The notes under the pieces: generated by a model
Told to the model about the DNA's origin: nothing
Database searches by the model: none
What the model saw: the letters and a program-made list of their open reading frames with translations, nothing else
Shown here: positions 43,844 to 51,946 of the stretch, in pieces
How the letters are laid out: every line of letters starts with the position of its first letter
Position numbering within the stretch: position 1 is the stretch's first letter
NCBI RefSeq assembly: GCF_002158905.1
Contig: NZ_CP021431.1
Coordinates: forward strand, 1,674,001 to 1,738,000
DNA from: Yoonia vestfoldensis
Lineage (GTDB): Bacteria; Pseudomonadota; Alphaproteobacteria; Rhodobacterales; Rhodobacteraceae
Reading direction: 5' to 3'
Length of the DNA: 64,000 nt
Position numbers and translations under genes: made by a program

Positions 43844-44503
43844 TTAGCTGTTGCGCTGGCCGCGCTGCATGGCGCGCGCCATCTGCTGGGCGATCTGCGA
43901 CTGGCTGCGCTGAAAGCCCTGCACATCGGGGGTGGTGATATGCATGGTGACGCTGACCGCGCCGCCTGCGCCGCCGCGCACACCCAGCCGCCCGTCGGGG
44001 CCGCGCGCCAAGGGCATGATCGCCTCTGGCCCCGCCTCGCCCATCAATCCGGTGCCGCCGCGCATCGGGAAAGTCGTGGGGCTGGACACGATGCCACCCT
44101 TGGCGAAAGGCATGACGCGGCCTTGCGAAAAGGGCGCGCCATCGGCGAAGGGCATCAGGCCGGACACAAGGCTGTTCAGCCCGCCCGCCAACATGCCGCC
44201 GAAATGGTCGGTCACCGGTTTCAGCGCGGCGGTATAGACCGTGCCCGACATCGACCGGCCCAGCCCGGCAAAGACATCCGACAGGCTTTTGCCATCCAGC
44301 ACCAGCCCATCGAGCGCGCGGCGCAGCCCCTGCGAAAACCCCCGTTCCAGATGGCCCAGATCGCGGGTCGTGTCATGGAGCGCGCTTTGCGTGCCGCGCA
44401 ATTGCGCCTCAAAGGCGGCTGTGACGGCCGCGGTATCGCCCAGGCTGCGTTCCAGCGCGGAAATATCGCTGTCAAAAGCATCCAGCCGGTCAAGATCGGT
44501 CAT
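43844..44503 (-). CDS. GTA tail tape measure protein (g11)
   Basis: A 219-residue tape-measure-like protein that sets the short GTA tail length, matching gp11. N-terminal helical, coiled-coil region (SALERSLGDTAAVTAAFEAQ) and a C-terminal segment with FAKGGIVSSPTTFPMRGG and LMGEAGPEAIMPLARGPDG, the typical end of tape measures. Start choice: a GGGG ribosome site is six bases before the ATG at 44503, but adjacent to the ATG at 44509, so 44503 is used. The start lies 14 bases inside the preceding gene. Confidence 0.9.
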   Translation of the reverse strand: MTDLDRLDAFDSDISALERSLGDTAAVTAAFEAQLRGTQSALHDTTRDLGHLERGFSQGLRRALDGLVLDGKSLSDVFAGLGRSMSGTVYTAALKPVTDHFGGMLAGGLNSLVSGLMPFADGAPFSQGRVMPFAKGGIVSSPTTFPMRGGTGLMGEAGPEAIMPLARGPDGRLGVRGGAGGAVSVTMHITTPDVQGFQRSQSQIAQQMARAMQRGQRNS

Positions 44504-44699
44504 TTTCATCCCCTTTCGGATCATCGGGAAAGGCGCGCGCCAGCGCATCAAGCCCCGCGCGCGTCATCGGCGCTGGTCCCGCCTGCGCGCCCAGCATCAG
44601 GTGCAATTCCGCAGGCGTCAGCGCCCAAAAGGCGGCAGGCGACAGGCGCAAATTGCAAAGCCCCGCGCGCATCAACCCCGGCCAATCCAGCGGCGTCAT
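44490..44699 (-). CDS. GTA tail assembly chaperone (g10.1)
   Basis: A 69-residue protein, MTPLDWPGLMRAGLCNLRL onward, matching the RcGTA g10.1 chaperone (phage TAC family), with the FWALTPAELHLMLGA motif. It overlaps the g10 stop by 4 bases and the g11 start by 14 bases. In tailed phages a chaperone pair of this kind bundles the tape measure before the tail tube forms; assignment rests on order and the TPAEL motif. Confidence 0.88.
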   Translation of the reverse strand: MTPLDWPGLMRAGLCNLRLSPAAFWALTPAELHLMLGAQAGPAPMTRAGLDALARAFPDDPKGDENDRS

Positions 44700-45010
44700 T
44701 GCGGCACCGTGAAAGCCCGCGCCAGCAGCGTTGCGGCCAGTTGCGCGGCCCCCATCGGCCCGCCCGGAAAATCCACCGCCAGCAGATCATCCGCCTGCCC
44801 GCGCCAGCCACCCCCGCGCAAGCCCGCCACGATCACCGCCATGACATCGCGGCTGGAAAAGGCGCAGGTTTCGAACCGTGCGACCAGATCGACCAAAGAT
44901 CCGGCCTGCAGGCTGGTTTCCAGTTCGGCCAGCGCACCCAGCGTCAGCTTGGCCTCGATCACGCTGTCACCGATGATGACGGCCACTTCACCCGCGAAAG
45001 GATTGGCCAT
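44696..45010 (-). CDS. GTA tail assembly chaperone-like protein (g10, GTA_TIM family)
   Basis: A 104-residue protein with the conserved GTA family segment NPFAGEVAVIIGDSVIEAKL and TLGALAELETSLQAGSL, found in RcGTA g10. It sits between tail tube (g9) and the second chaperone (g10.1), as expected of the first half of a tail chaperone pair. Its start base is shared with the g9 stop. No enzymatic motif is seen. Confidence 0.9.
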   Translation of the reverse strand: MANPFAGEVAVIIGDSVIEAKLTLGALAELETSLQAGSLVDLVARFETCAFSSRDVMAVIVAGLRGGGWRGQADDLLAVDFPGGPMGAAQLAATLLARAFTVPQ

Positions 45011-45426
45011 CAGATCAGCGCCACGAATTGCAAAGCCCCCGCCGAGGCCAGCGCGATTTCATAGCTGGCCTCGCCGTTATGGCTGCCGGCGTACTCAATG
45101 CCGGTGATCTGGAACGCGCCTTGCAACGTGCCGAAACCGGGGATGATGACCTGAAAATCCGGCATCAACCCGCCAAAGAAAATCTGGCGCGCGCGTTCAT
45201 CGGTATCGTCATCCTTGAACACGCCCGCGCCGGAAATCGCGGCGGTTTTCACACCCGCACCGCCCAGCAATTCGCGCCAGCCACCGCTGCTGTCCAGGCT
45301 GGTGACATCCACCGTTTCCGCATTCAGGCTGATCCGCGTCGCGCGCAGGCCCGCCAGGGTTTCAAACTGGCCATCGCCGGTCATGTCGATCTTGATCAGC
45401 AGGTCTTTTCCGTTCTGGGCCACCAT
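45010..45426 (-). CDS. GTA major tail tube protein (g9)
   Basis: A 138-residue TP901-1-type major tail protein: VAQNGKDLLIKIDMTGDGQF, RISLNAETVDVTSLDSSGGW and the QIFFGGLMPDFQVIIPGFG segment. It polymerises into the tail tube. The length and order agree with gp9 of RcGTA. It shares a base with g10, and 25 bases separate it from g8. Confidence 0.94.
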   Translation of the reverse strand: MVAQNGKDLLIKIDMTGDGQFETLAGLRATRISLNAETVDVTSLDSSGGWRELLGGAGVKTAAISGAGVFKDDDTDERARQIFFGGLMPDFQVIIPGFGTLQGAFQITGIEYAGSHNGEASYEIALASAGALQFVALI

Positions 45427-45451
45427 TGGGGCTCTCCTTTATGATCGGGGG

Positions 45452-45865
45452 TTAGTCGTCATCGGCCACGCGGGCGCGAAAGGTCAGGGTGATCTGGCGC
45501 ATATTGCCGCTGCTGGTGCGCAGCGCCTTGGCCTTGGTAAACCGCAGGCTGACCAGCGTGCCGCGCGACAAGGCCAGCGGCAGATCCAGCAGCGCATCGC
45601 AAACGGCACCGGCAGCGGCCTTGGCGCTGGCGAAACCGGCGGCCTCGCTCAGCACATCGATGTTCAGCGCGTGATCGGCGCCATTGCCGGTCTTGTCGGA
45701 CGCATCGCGCACATCCTCGGTGCCCAGCACCACATAAAGCGGCGGCAAAGGCCCTGCGGGGACCGCATCATAGATCGCGGCCCCCACCAGCCCCGCCAGC
45801 GCCGCATCAGCGGCAAGGCGCGTATAGACCGCCGTTTGCAGGGCGGCTGCGACAGCATAGGTCAT
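45452..45865 (-). CDS. GTA tail terminator protein (g8, DUF3168)
   Basis: A 137-residue DUF3168 protein, MTYAVAAALQTAVYTRLAAD onward, with VYDAVP-type and PLPPLYVVLGTEDVRDA segments. In RcGTA gp8 closes the tail at its head end. It overlaps g7 by 4 bases. Confidence 0.93.
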   Translation of the reverse strand: MTYAVAAALQTAVYTRLAADAALAGLVGAAIYDAVPAGPLPPLYVVLGTEDVRDASDKTGNGADHALNIDVLSEAAGFASAKAAAGAVCDALLDLPLALSRGTLVSLRFTKAKALRTSSGNMRQITLTFRARVADDD

Positions 45866-46200
45866 GTGGCGATCTCCTCATGCGCGGTGCAAGCGAGGTA
45901 AAGCCCCTTGGCATCGGCCTCGGTCACGGCGGCAATCGCAAAGAGCCGCGCGCCCTGGCGAAAGCGCTGTCCGGGCTGCGGGCGCGAGGGCGCGCCATCG
46001 GGGGCGGCGCGCAGGATGATCTGGTAAGGCACGCGGGACAGGCTGGCCGACAGCGCCGCAGCCTCGCGCCCGGTGCCGGGTTTGATCGCGGCCCAGACCC
46101 GGCCAAGCGCCTGCCAGTCGCTGGTGAACCCACCCGCACCATCGGGGGTCTGCACACGGTGTTCCAGCACCAGCGCGCGGGTCATCTGCGGAATGCTCAT
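45862..46200 (-). CDS. GTA head-tail stopper/adaptor (g7)
   Basis: A 112-residue phage head-tail adaptor, with LVLEHRVQTPDGAGGFTSDW, ALGRVWAAIKPGTGREA and the FAIAAVTEADAKGLYLACTA segment. The pattern matches SPP1-type gp16/HK97-type stopper proteins. It overlaps both neighbours by 4 bases. Confidence 0.93.
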   Translation of the reverse strand: MSIPQMTRALVLEHRVQTPDGAGGFTSDWQALGRVWAAIKPGTGREAAALSASLSRVPYQIILRAAPDGAPSRPQPGQRFRQGARLFAIAAVTEADAKGLYLACTAHEEIAT

Positions 46201-46790
46201 GCCCGCCCCCCCAATCGCAGCACGCGGTAAGGATCAATCAGCGCCGTGACCCCCGCAGGCACCCGGCCATGCGCGCCGCCCAGATCATGGCGGGCATCGT
46301 AATGATGCGCCGCCAGCATCAGGCTGGCCTGCGCCAGATCGGCGGGCAGGTCCGACCATTCCGGCCCGAACCCTGCCAGCAGCCCGATCCGCACCGCGCC
46401 ATGCGGCGGCACAGCGGGCAACAGCCCGGCCCTGGCGACCAGCGCGGGGTGCGGCCCATCCGCGACCAGCGCCCATGCGGCCGGATCGGTCGGCGTTTCG
46501 CGGCCATCCTGCGCCACTTGGGTCACATGCGTGATGGCAGCGACGGGGGCTGCGGGCAGCAGCTGGCGCCGCGGATCGCGCCAGGCGCGCAGGGTCCAGC
46601 TGAAATCACGTTCCAACAGGATCTTGCCGATGCGCGCCTCGATCGTGGCCATGGCAGCACGCAGATGGCGCGACAGCAGCCCGTCCTGATCGGCATCATC
46701 GGCAAAGCCCGTGGCAAGGCGCAGATATTCTTTCAACTGCGCCACCGGCAAGACCGCGTCTGACACCGGGGTTTCTTCGACTAACATCAT
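46197..46790 (-). CDS. GTA head-tail connector (g6)
   Basis: A 197-residue adaptor of the gp6-like family that joins portal and tail. Segments: PVAQLKEYLRLATGFADDAD, LRAAMATIEARIGKILLERD, VRIGLLAGFGPEWSDLPADL and QASLMLAAHHYDARHD. I used the first of two tandem ATGs (46790); GGAG lies 7 bases before it. An upstream in-frame extension to 46895 is rejected. A 156-base gap, without other coding, separates it from the capsid gene. Confidence 0.92.
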   Translation of the reverse strand: MMLVEETPVSDAVLPVAQLKEYLRLATGFADDADQDGLLSRHLRAAMATIEARIGKILLERDFSWTLRAWRDPRRQLLPAAPVAAITHVTQVAQDGRETPTDPAAWALVADGPHPALVARAGLLPAVPPHGAVRIGLLAGFGPEWSDLPADLAQASLMLAAHHYDARHDLGGAHGRVPAGVTALIDPYRVLRLGGRA

Positions 46791-46946
46791 GGGTTTGCTC
46801 CGAAATTCATATGGCACTTCTGTCCCGGACACAGACCCGCCCCGCCATGCTCGACGGAAGGGGGGGCTGCTAGACATGGCAGGACAGGCCTGCATCCGGG
46901 GGCCGGGCCACGCGCAAAGGATCGCGCGCGCCCTATCGGGTCAGGC

Positions 46947-48137
46947 TTAGCTGACCGCGAATTTCAGCAGCTTGATCGCGGCGAAATCGCTGACCGCACC
47001 GCCCACGCGCTTGGTGGCATAAAACAGCACATGCGGCTTGGCCGAGAACGGATCGCGCAGCACGCGCAGATCGGGACGTTCGGCCACGGTATAGCCCGCC
47101 CCGAAATCACCAAAGGCAATCGCGGCAGACCCGGGAGCGATATCGGGCATATCCTCGGCGACCAGCACCGGATAGCCCATCAGCCGCGCAGGTTCCCCCG
47201 CGGCCAGACCGTCCGACCACAAGAACCGGCCGTCATTGTCTTTGAGCTTGCGGATCGTGCCGGCGGTCTTGGAATTCATCACGAATGTCGCATTGGCGCG
47301 GTAGACCGCCCCCAAAGCATAGACCAGATCCACAATCGGATCGCCCGATTGGATGCCGCCCGCAACGCCCGTAGAGACGAAACCGATATTGCCCCATTCC
47401 CAGATCTCGTTTTCGACCTGCGGATAGGTCAGCATGCCCTTGGGCTTGTCCAGACCATCGCCATTGATAAAGGCCCCCGCCTCGGAGCGGGCGAATTTAT
47501 CCGCGATCCGGCCTGCCAGCCAGCCTTCGATATCAAAGGCGCTGTCATCCAGCAGACGCTGCGACGCCTTGGGCAAGGCCGAAAGTTCATGCAGCGCAAT
47601 GCTGATCCGGTCGATCTGCGGCGTGGTGGTTTCGGTCAGAGTGCCGGTTTCCGTGGCCCAGCCCGCGCCCATTTCGCTGTGATCGACCAGCACATCATAG
47701 GATGTGGCATCCACCGTCACAACGCTGGCCACAGCCCGCAAGGACGCGGTCGAGGACAAAGTCCCCTTGATCGTCTCGGCGGTCTGCGGGTCCACCAGAT
47801 AGCCCCCATCGGCCGCCATGGCCGAGGACATCGCCTTGCCGTCCAGATCCAGCCCGCGCAGGGCATCATCATCGCCCGAGCGCAGATAGGCGGCAAAGGC
47901 TTTCTGATGCGGCGCCTCGGGCGTGGCCCCTGTGGCCAGCGCACTGCGGGCATTCATCATGGTCTTGCGATCCAGCTTGTTCATGCGGTCATCCTGTCTT
48001 TGAAGTTTGGCCTGCAGGCCGTTGGTAAAAGTGGTGAAATCAGCCAGAAATCCGGCGATGGCATCGGTCAGTTCCGGCGCGGACAGATCATCTGCGATCC
48101 GGGCCTTGGGCACGGGTGTGGGCACGGGTGTGGTCAT
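46947..48137 (-). CDS. GTA major capsid protein (g5)
   Basis: HK97-fold capsid protein of 396 residues. An N-terminal delta-domain-like coiled coil (about residues 15-75) is removed by the g4 protease in HK97-type maturation. The shell domain starts near residue 90 and shows AADGGYLVDPQTAETIKGTL, ELSALPKASQRLLDDSAFDI, FINGDGLDKPKGMLT and the C-terminal FGDFGAGYTVAERPDLRVLR. The N-terminus begins TTPVPTPVPK, encoded by a small 12-base repeat. AAAGGA precedes the ATG at 48137 by 7 bases; the ATG at 48155 has no ribosome site, so 48137 is used. Confidence 0.95.
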   Translation of the reverse strand: MTTPVPTPVPKARIADDLSAPELTDAIAGFLADFTTFTNGLQAKLQRQDDRMNKLDRKTMMNARSALATGATPEAPHQKAFAAYLRSGDDDALRGLDLDGKAMSSAMAADGGYLVDPQTAETIKGTLSSTASLRAVASVVTVDATSYDVLVDHSEMGAGWATETGTLTETTTPQIDRISIALHELSALPKASQRLLDDSAFDIEGWLAGRIADKFARSEAGAFINGDGLDKPKGMLTYPQVENEIWEWGNIGFVSTGVAGGIQSGDPIVDLVYALGAVYRANATFVMNSKTAGTIRKLKDNDGRFLWSDGLAAGEPARLMGYPVLVAEDMPDIAPGSAAIAFGDFGAGYTVAERPDLRVLRDPFSAKPHVLFYATKRVGGAVSDFAAIKLLKFAVS

Positions 48138-48161
48138 GGGGTTTTCCTTTGACATGCGGGG

Positions 48162-48692
48162 TTAAAGCGGGGGCAGCAGGCGGCGCGCCTGCGCAAAGGC
48201 GCGCGCAAGACGGTGCAGATCATCTGTGTTGCGGGCCTCGGCCTTGGCGGTGACACGGGCCTCGGGCAGCATCGGAAAGGTGACCAGCGACACTTCCCAC
48301 AGATCCAGTTCCGACAGGCGGCGCGCGCCGCTGGCATCTTTATGGGCGCGCAGGGTGCGATAGCCGATGGACAGCCCGTCAATCGCCCCTGCGGCGATCA
48401 GGCTCGCGGCCTCGCGGGCGCGGGCGACATCGGTCAGCAGACGGCCCTTGACCCAAAGGCCGCGCGCATCCTCGACCACCTCGTCCCAGATGCCGATGGG
48501 CTGGGCCGGATCATGCTGCCAGAGCATCTTGATCCGGCGGCCCTTGGCCAGGCTGATGCGATAAGCGCCCGGCTCGACGATATCGCCGCCCTGGTCGGAT
48601 TTGCCGAACAAGGAGGCATAGCCGCTGATCACCTGCCCGTCGGTGAATGTCACATGCTGGGGGCCGGTGCAGAATTTATGTTCCAGAATCAT
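48162..48692 (-). CDS. GTA prohead protease (g4)
   Basis: A 176-residue HK97-family prohead serine protease. Segments ISGYASLFGKSDQGGDIVEP, IKMLWQHDPAQPIGIWDEV (catalytic His), ASLIAAGAIDGLSIGYRT (catalytic Ser) and ELDLWEVSLVTFPM are the family signature. It trims capsid protein during head maturation. Its start overlaps the g3.5 stop by 4 bases. Confidence 0.95.
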   Translation of the reverse strand: MILEHKFCTGPQHVTFTDGQVISGYASLFGKSDQGGDIVEPGAYRISLAKGRRIKMLWQHDPAQPIGIWDEVVEDARGLWVKGRLLTDVARAREAASLIAAGAIDGLSIGYRTLRAHKDASGARRLSELDLWEVSLVTFPMLPEARVTAKAEARNTDDLHRLARAFAQARRLLPPL

Positions 48693-48898
48693 GATATGCC
48701 TTTGCTCAATGCTTTGACGATCTCCAGGACCAGCAGCGCCGCGCCAGTGCAGACCGCGATCCAGATGTGCCACGCCAGCCGCGCGACGGTGCTTTCGATC
48801 CGGCCCAGGCGCAGATCGACCTGCGCGAACCAGAAATCCGATGCCGGCGGCGGCGGCGCGCGGCGCTGGCCGCGCAGGGTAATCACCTTGTCATCCAT
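48689..48898 (-). CDS. GTA head formation protein (g3.5, RCAP_rcc01685-like)
   Basis: A 69-residue protein with a charged N-terminus (MDDKVITLRGQRRAPPPPAS), the conserved DFWFAQVDLRLGRIESTVAR segment and one hydrophobic helix (IWIAVCTGAALLVLEIV). It matches the short gene between portal and protease in RcGTA, needed for head formation there. The ATG at 48898 lies 8 bases inside the portal gene; the longer frame from 49000 is out of character. Confidence 0.87.
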   Translation of the reverse strand: MDDKVITLRGQRRAPPPPASDFWFAQVDLRLGRIESTVARLAWHIWIAVCTGAALLVLEIVKALSKGIS

Positions 48899-50066
48899 GC
48901 TGGCCGACCTCCTGCGCGGGCAGGCCCAACAGGCGGCGCCTTTCCGCATCACTGAGGAACGCAGCCGCCCCGACCCGCGCCCACAGGCTGTCGCGCTCAT
49001 GCGACAGCGCGGCGATCTGGTCGCTGTCAGGGCGGATCTCGATGCGCTGGCCGGAAAAATCCGACAGCCAGTCCGCGATGACCGATGCCACGCGGGTCGC
49101 CAAAGGCAGCACCGTCAGGCGGTAAAAGGCGCGGTTGGCCTCTTGGTAATTGGCATAGGTCGCGTCACCGGGAATCCCCAGCAGCATCGGCGGCACACCA
49201 AAGGCGATGGCAATCTCGCGCGCGGCGGCCTCCTTGGTTTTCTGGAATTCCATATCCGAGGGCGAAAACCCCATCGGTTTCCAATCCAGCCCGCCTTCCA
49301 GCAGCATCGGCCGGCCCGCATTGCGCGCGCCCTGGTGCTGGCTTTCCATCTCGCTGACAAGGCGGTCATATTGATCGCTGGTCAACGCGGATTGACCATC
49401 CGCGCCGCGATAGACAATCGCACCCGAAGGCCGTGCCGCATTGTCGAGCAAGGCCTTGGACCAGCGTGAGGCGGCATTATGCACATCAATCGCAGCGGCA
49501 CAGGCCTGGAGCGCGGAAAACCCGTAATGATCATCCTGCGGATGAAAGCTTTTGACATGGCAGATCGCAGAATGATCCTCGGCAACGGCAAAGCGGTGCT
49601 TGCGGCCATCGACATTATATTCATAGGCCATGGGCCAGCCATCGGGTCCGGGCACCACCGCCATCCGGTCCGAGCGCAGCACATGGATTTCAGCGGGCAG
49701 CGCATCGCCCGCCACCGCCTCCAGATAGCCATTGCCGGTCAGCAGCAGCTGGCCAAACAGGGCCTCCAGCAATTCGGCGCGGCCCTGGGCGGCATTGGGG
49801 CGCGCCAGCAGCGCCTGCACCGGGTGGTGGTCATAGCGATGGTCATCATCCTGCACGAGTAGCGGGATCGCGGCGGCGGCCTCTGCTATCAGGCGCACGG
49901 CGCGAAAGCCGACCGGATTGCCCAGAAACCCGGTCCGCGTCAGCGAAACCACATCGCGCGGCGACCAGGCGACGCGGCCCGCCCCCTGCAGCGCGACCAC
50001 GCGCCCGGTGGCCGACGTTTTGACCTGGGCTGGCGCGGGGGGTTTGCGGTTCAGGAAATCAAACAT
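48891..50066 (-). CDS. GTA portal protein (g3)
   Basis: A 391-residue HK97-type portal protein. Segments: VSLTRTGFLGNPVGFRAVRL, RYDHHPVQALLARPNAAQGR, QLLLTGNGYLEAVAGDALP, CHVKSFHPQDDHYGFSALQ and the AFGVPPMLLGIPGDATYANY region typical of the family. It forms the 12-fold ring through which DNA enters the head. A 232-base gap with two class A repeats separates it from the terminase gene. Confidence 0.95.
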   Translation of the reverse strand: MFDFLNRKPPAPAQVKTSATGRVVALQGAGRVAWSPRDVVSLTRTGFLGNPVGFRAVRLIAEAAAAIPLLVQDDDHRYDHHPVQALLARPNAAQGRAELLEALFGQLLLTGNGYLEAVAGDALPAEIHVLRSDRMAVVPGPDGWPMAYEYNVDGRKHRFAVAEDHSAICHVKSFHPQDDHYGFSALQACAAAIDVHNAASRWSKALLDNAARPSGAIVYRGADGQSALTSDQYDRLVSEMESQHQGARNAGRPMLLEGGLDWKPMGFSPSDMEFQKTKEAAAREIAIAFGVPPMLLGIPGDATYANYQEANRAFYRLTVLPLATRVASVIADWLSDFSGQRIEIRPDSDQIAALSHERDSLWARVGAAAFLSDAERRRLLGLPAQEVGQHG

Positions 50067-50167
50067 CTTTTCTCCTCGAAACGATCATTGCGACGTTGCA
50101 AGAAGCCTAGCGCAGCAGGTTGAGGATGCGGTTACAGCAGCGTACGGTGGGGGTTGCGGCGCTGCGC

Positions 50168-50275
50168 CAAAAAACTTTTGGGCCTCCGGCGGGGATATTT
50201 GGGCTCGGAAGATGGGCAAGGGTGCGCCTTGCCCCTGCCTTCTTTTTTCCAAAAATACTCCCGCGCGGCGCGCCC
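50168..50275. repeat. Class A repeats, copies 6 and 7, inverted pair inside the GTA cluster
   Basis: Copy 6 (50168-50220, forward) reads AACTTTTGGGCCTCCGGCGG then GGATATTTGGGCTCGGAAGA. Copy 7 (50236-50275, reverse) reads GCCTTCTTTTTTCCAAAAAT then ACTCCCGCGCGGCGCGCC. They fill most of the 232-base gap between g2 and g3. On the minus (transcribed) strand copy 7 is met first. The arms are less alike than in the ilvN pair, so folding would be weaker. Confidence 0.75.
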
Positions 50276-50298
50276 GAGCCGCCCCAGGGCGGCGATGG

Positions 50299-51675
50299 TC
50301 ACAGCCCCCTGATCTGGGGGTTGCGCCAGTTTTGGGCCGGGCCGATCATCAGATCATGCAGCGCCCAGACCAAAGCATCGACCCGGTCGGGCGAGCCGCG
50401 CCCTTCATAGCCCGCGCTGGTCATCTGGCACATCTGGTCTTCCAGATCGCCAAGCCCGCGCAGATGCCGCACGCGGCCTTGTTCATAAAGCGCCGCGACA
50501 GGTTCGGCGCGGGCCACTTTGCCGCGGCTGGCATGGACCGTGCGCAATGGCACCAGCGGGTCGATCTGGCGGATCACGGCGGCGACCATATCGCCGCCCT
50601 GGTTGACCTCGGCCACCAGCCTGTCGGCCTGATGGCGCGCCATGACGGCAATGGCGGCGCGCGCCCATTGATCGGGGCTGGCGCCTTGCAGGCTTGCATC
50701 TTCGAGCACATAGCCGCGCCAGTCCTGCACTGGCCCCTGCATCACCACGCCCGCGACGATGATCCCGCAGGCATCCGATCCGGCATGGGCCGTGGTGGGC
50801 GGGTCGAGCGCGACGACGATCCGCGTCAGCGGCGGTGCGATGTCGCGCTGACAGGCCGCCAGCGCACCCATCTGCCATAATGCGCCCTGCACATCATCAA
50901 GCATCACCCCGTCCAATTCCTGCCGCCCCAATGCCGTGCCGGCATATTCCGCCGCCATCTCGGCCAGGAAACCCTCGGCCAGATTGGCGCGGTTGGCGCT
51001 GGTGGGCGCATGGGTGACCACGGTGCCGGGCCGGTCCAGCACTTTGCGCAACAAGGCCTGCCGGCGCGGTGTCGTCGTCACGCAGACCCGTGGCGCATCG
51101 CCCAGCCGCAGCCCGAATTGCAGCATATCCCATGTCGCCGCCGCCTTGCGCCATTTGGCCAATTCATCCACCCAGGCGGCGTCGAATTGCGGGCCGCGCA
51201 GGGCCTCGGGGTCTTGGGCGGAAAACAGCGCCGCCTGCGCGCCATTGGGCCAGACCAGCATCTGGCGGGTCGCGATCCATTTTGGCCGCTGGCCGGGCGG
51301 GCAGACCGCCATGATCCCGCTATCGCCAAAGACCATCACTTCGCGCGCCTGGTGATAGGTTTCGCCGATCACCGCGATCCGGCGCGCCGGCCCTGTCGCC
51401 ATGCTGCGCACCCATTCCGCCCCGGCGCGGGTCTTGCCCGCCCCGCGCCCGCCCAGGATCACCCAATTGCGCCAATCGCCCGGCGGCGGCAACTGATGGG
51501 GCATCGCCCAGAAGGCAAACAGATAGGGCAGCGCCTGCAATTCGGCGTCACTCAGGCTGGCCAGAAACGCCCGTTGCACCGAGACTGGCGCGGAGGCGAT
51601 CAAGCCTGCGCCCAAGGTCATCGCGGATGCTGTCGAGCTGGTCGATATCGCCGGGGTTTGCGTTTTGGGCAGCAT
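50299..51675 (-). CDS. GTA terminase large subunit (g2)
   Basis: DNA-packaging motor of 458 residues. The Walker A motif is WVILGGRGAGKTRAGAEW (about residues 71-88) and Walker B is FDAAWVDELAKW; the nuclease domain carries IVVALDPPTTAHAGSDACGI and the C-terminal VDALVWALHDLM. The start at 51675 is preceded by GAGGAGG at 6 bases, a very strong site, and lies inside g1, giving a 128-base overlap. A later ATG at 51621 lacks such a site. It fills heads with random DNA in GTAs. Confidence 0.93.
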   Translation of the reverse strand: MLPKTQTPAISTSSTASAMTLGAGLIASAPVSVQRAFLASLSDAELQALPYLFAFWAMPHQLPPPGDWRNWVILGGRGAGKTRAGAEWVRSMATGPARRIAVIGETYHQAREVMVFGDSGIMAVCPPGQRPKWIATRQMLVWPNGAQAALFSAQDPEALRGPQFDAAWVDELAKWRKAAATWDMLQFGLRLGDAPRVCVTTTPRRQALLRKVLDRPGTVVTHAPTSANRANLAEGFLAEMAAEYAGTALGRQELDGVMLDDVQGALWQMGALAACQRDIAPPLTRIVVALDPPTTAHAGSDACGIIVAGVVMQGPVQDWRGYVLEDASLQGASPDQWARAAIAVMARHQADRLVAEVNQGGDMVAAVIRQIDPLVPLRTVHASRGKVARAEPVAALYEQGRVRHLRGLGDLEDQMCQMTSAGYEGRGSPDRVDALVWALHDLMIGPAQNWRNPQIRGL

Positions 51676-51946
51676 TGAAAGCCTCCTCGGCGGTCAGCAC
51701 CTTCAGATGCGCCGCGATCAATTGATCCATACGGGTGATAAGAATGCGCGGCGTATCCTCGGCCAGATCGTCAGCGATCCGCAGGCTGTGATCCAGCACG
51801 CCGCGGATGCGCGCAAAAAGCGTGGTGATTTCCGTCACCCGCGCCTGCGCATCGATCTGCGCCTGTCTTTCTGTCTTGGCTTGCCTGCCGGGGCCAGATT
51901 GGTGATCGGATTGGTGATCAGGGTCGTGGTCGTGTCGTGCCGTCAT
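51548..51946 (-). CDS. GTA small terminase-like protein (g1)
   Basis: A 132-residue protein. The first 35 residues are rich in His, Asp, Gln and Arg (MTARHDHDPDHQSDHQSG). The remainder is helical, with EITTLFARIRGVLDHSLRIA, PRILITRMDQLIAAHLKVLT and EEAFNAAQNANPG, fitting the RcGTA g1 small terminase. GTA small terminases lack site-specific DNA recognition. The start used is the ATG at 51946. Its last 128 bases also encode the first part of g2 in another frame. Confidence 0.83.
   Translation of the reverse strand: MTARHDHDPDHQSDHQSGPGRQAKTERQAQIDAQARVTEITTLFARIRGVLDHSLRIADDLAEDTPRILITRMDQLIAAHLKVLTAEEAFNAAQNANPGDIDQLDSIRDDLGRRLDRLRASLGATGVSGQPE

Larger units (their letters stand above)
37993..51946 (-). 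mobile_element. Complete RcGTA-type gene transfer agent structural cluster (g1 to g15)
   Basis: Seventeen genes on the minus strand in the order g1, g2, g3, g3.5, g4, g5, g6, g7, g8, g9, g10, g10.1, g11, g12, g13, g14, g15, which is the Rhodobacter capsulatus GTA order. Most neighbours overlap by 1-14 bases. The particle packages random host DNA and passes it to relatives. There is no integrase, repressor, lysis or replication gene inside. All frames are intact, so the cluster may be functional, but the separate loci known from R. capsulatus (regulator, lysis, tail-fibre and maturation genes) are outside this window. Confidence 0.95.

Noticed and set aside
37993..51946. A prophage rather than a GTA
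   Set aside because: The gene order and sizes match RcGTA throughout, g5 to g15 overlap like the GTA operon, and there is no integrase, repressor, lysis or replication gene or attachment site.
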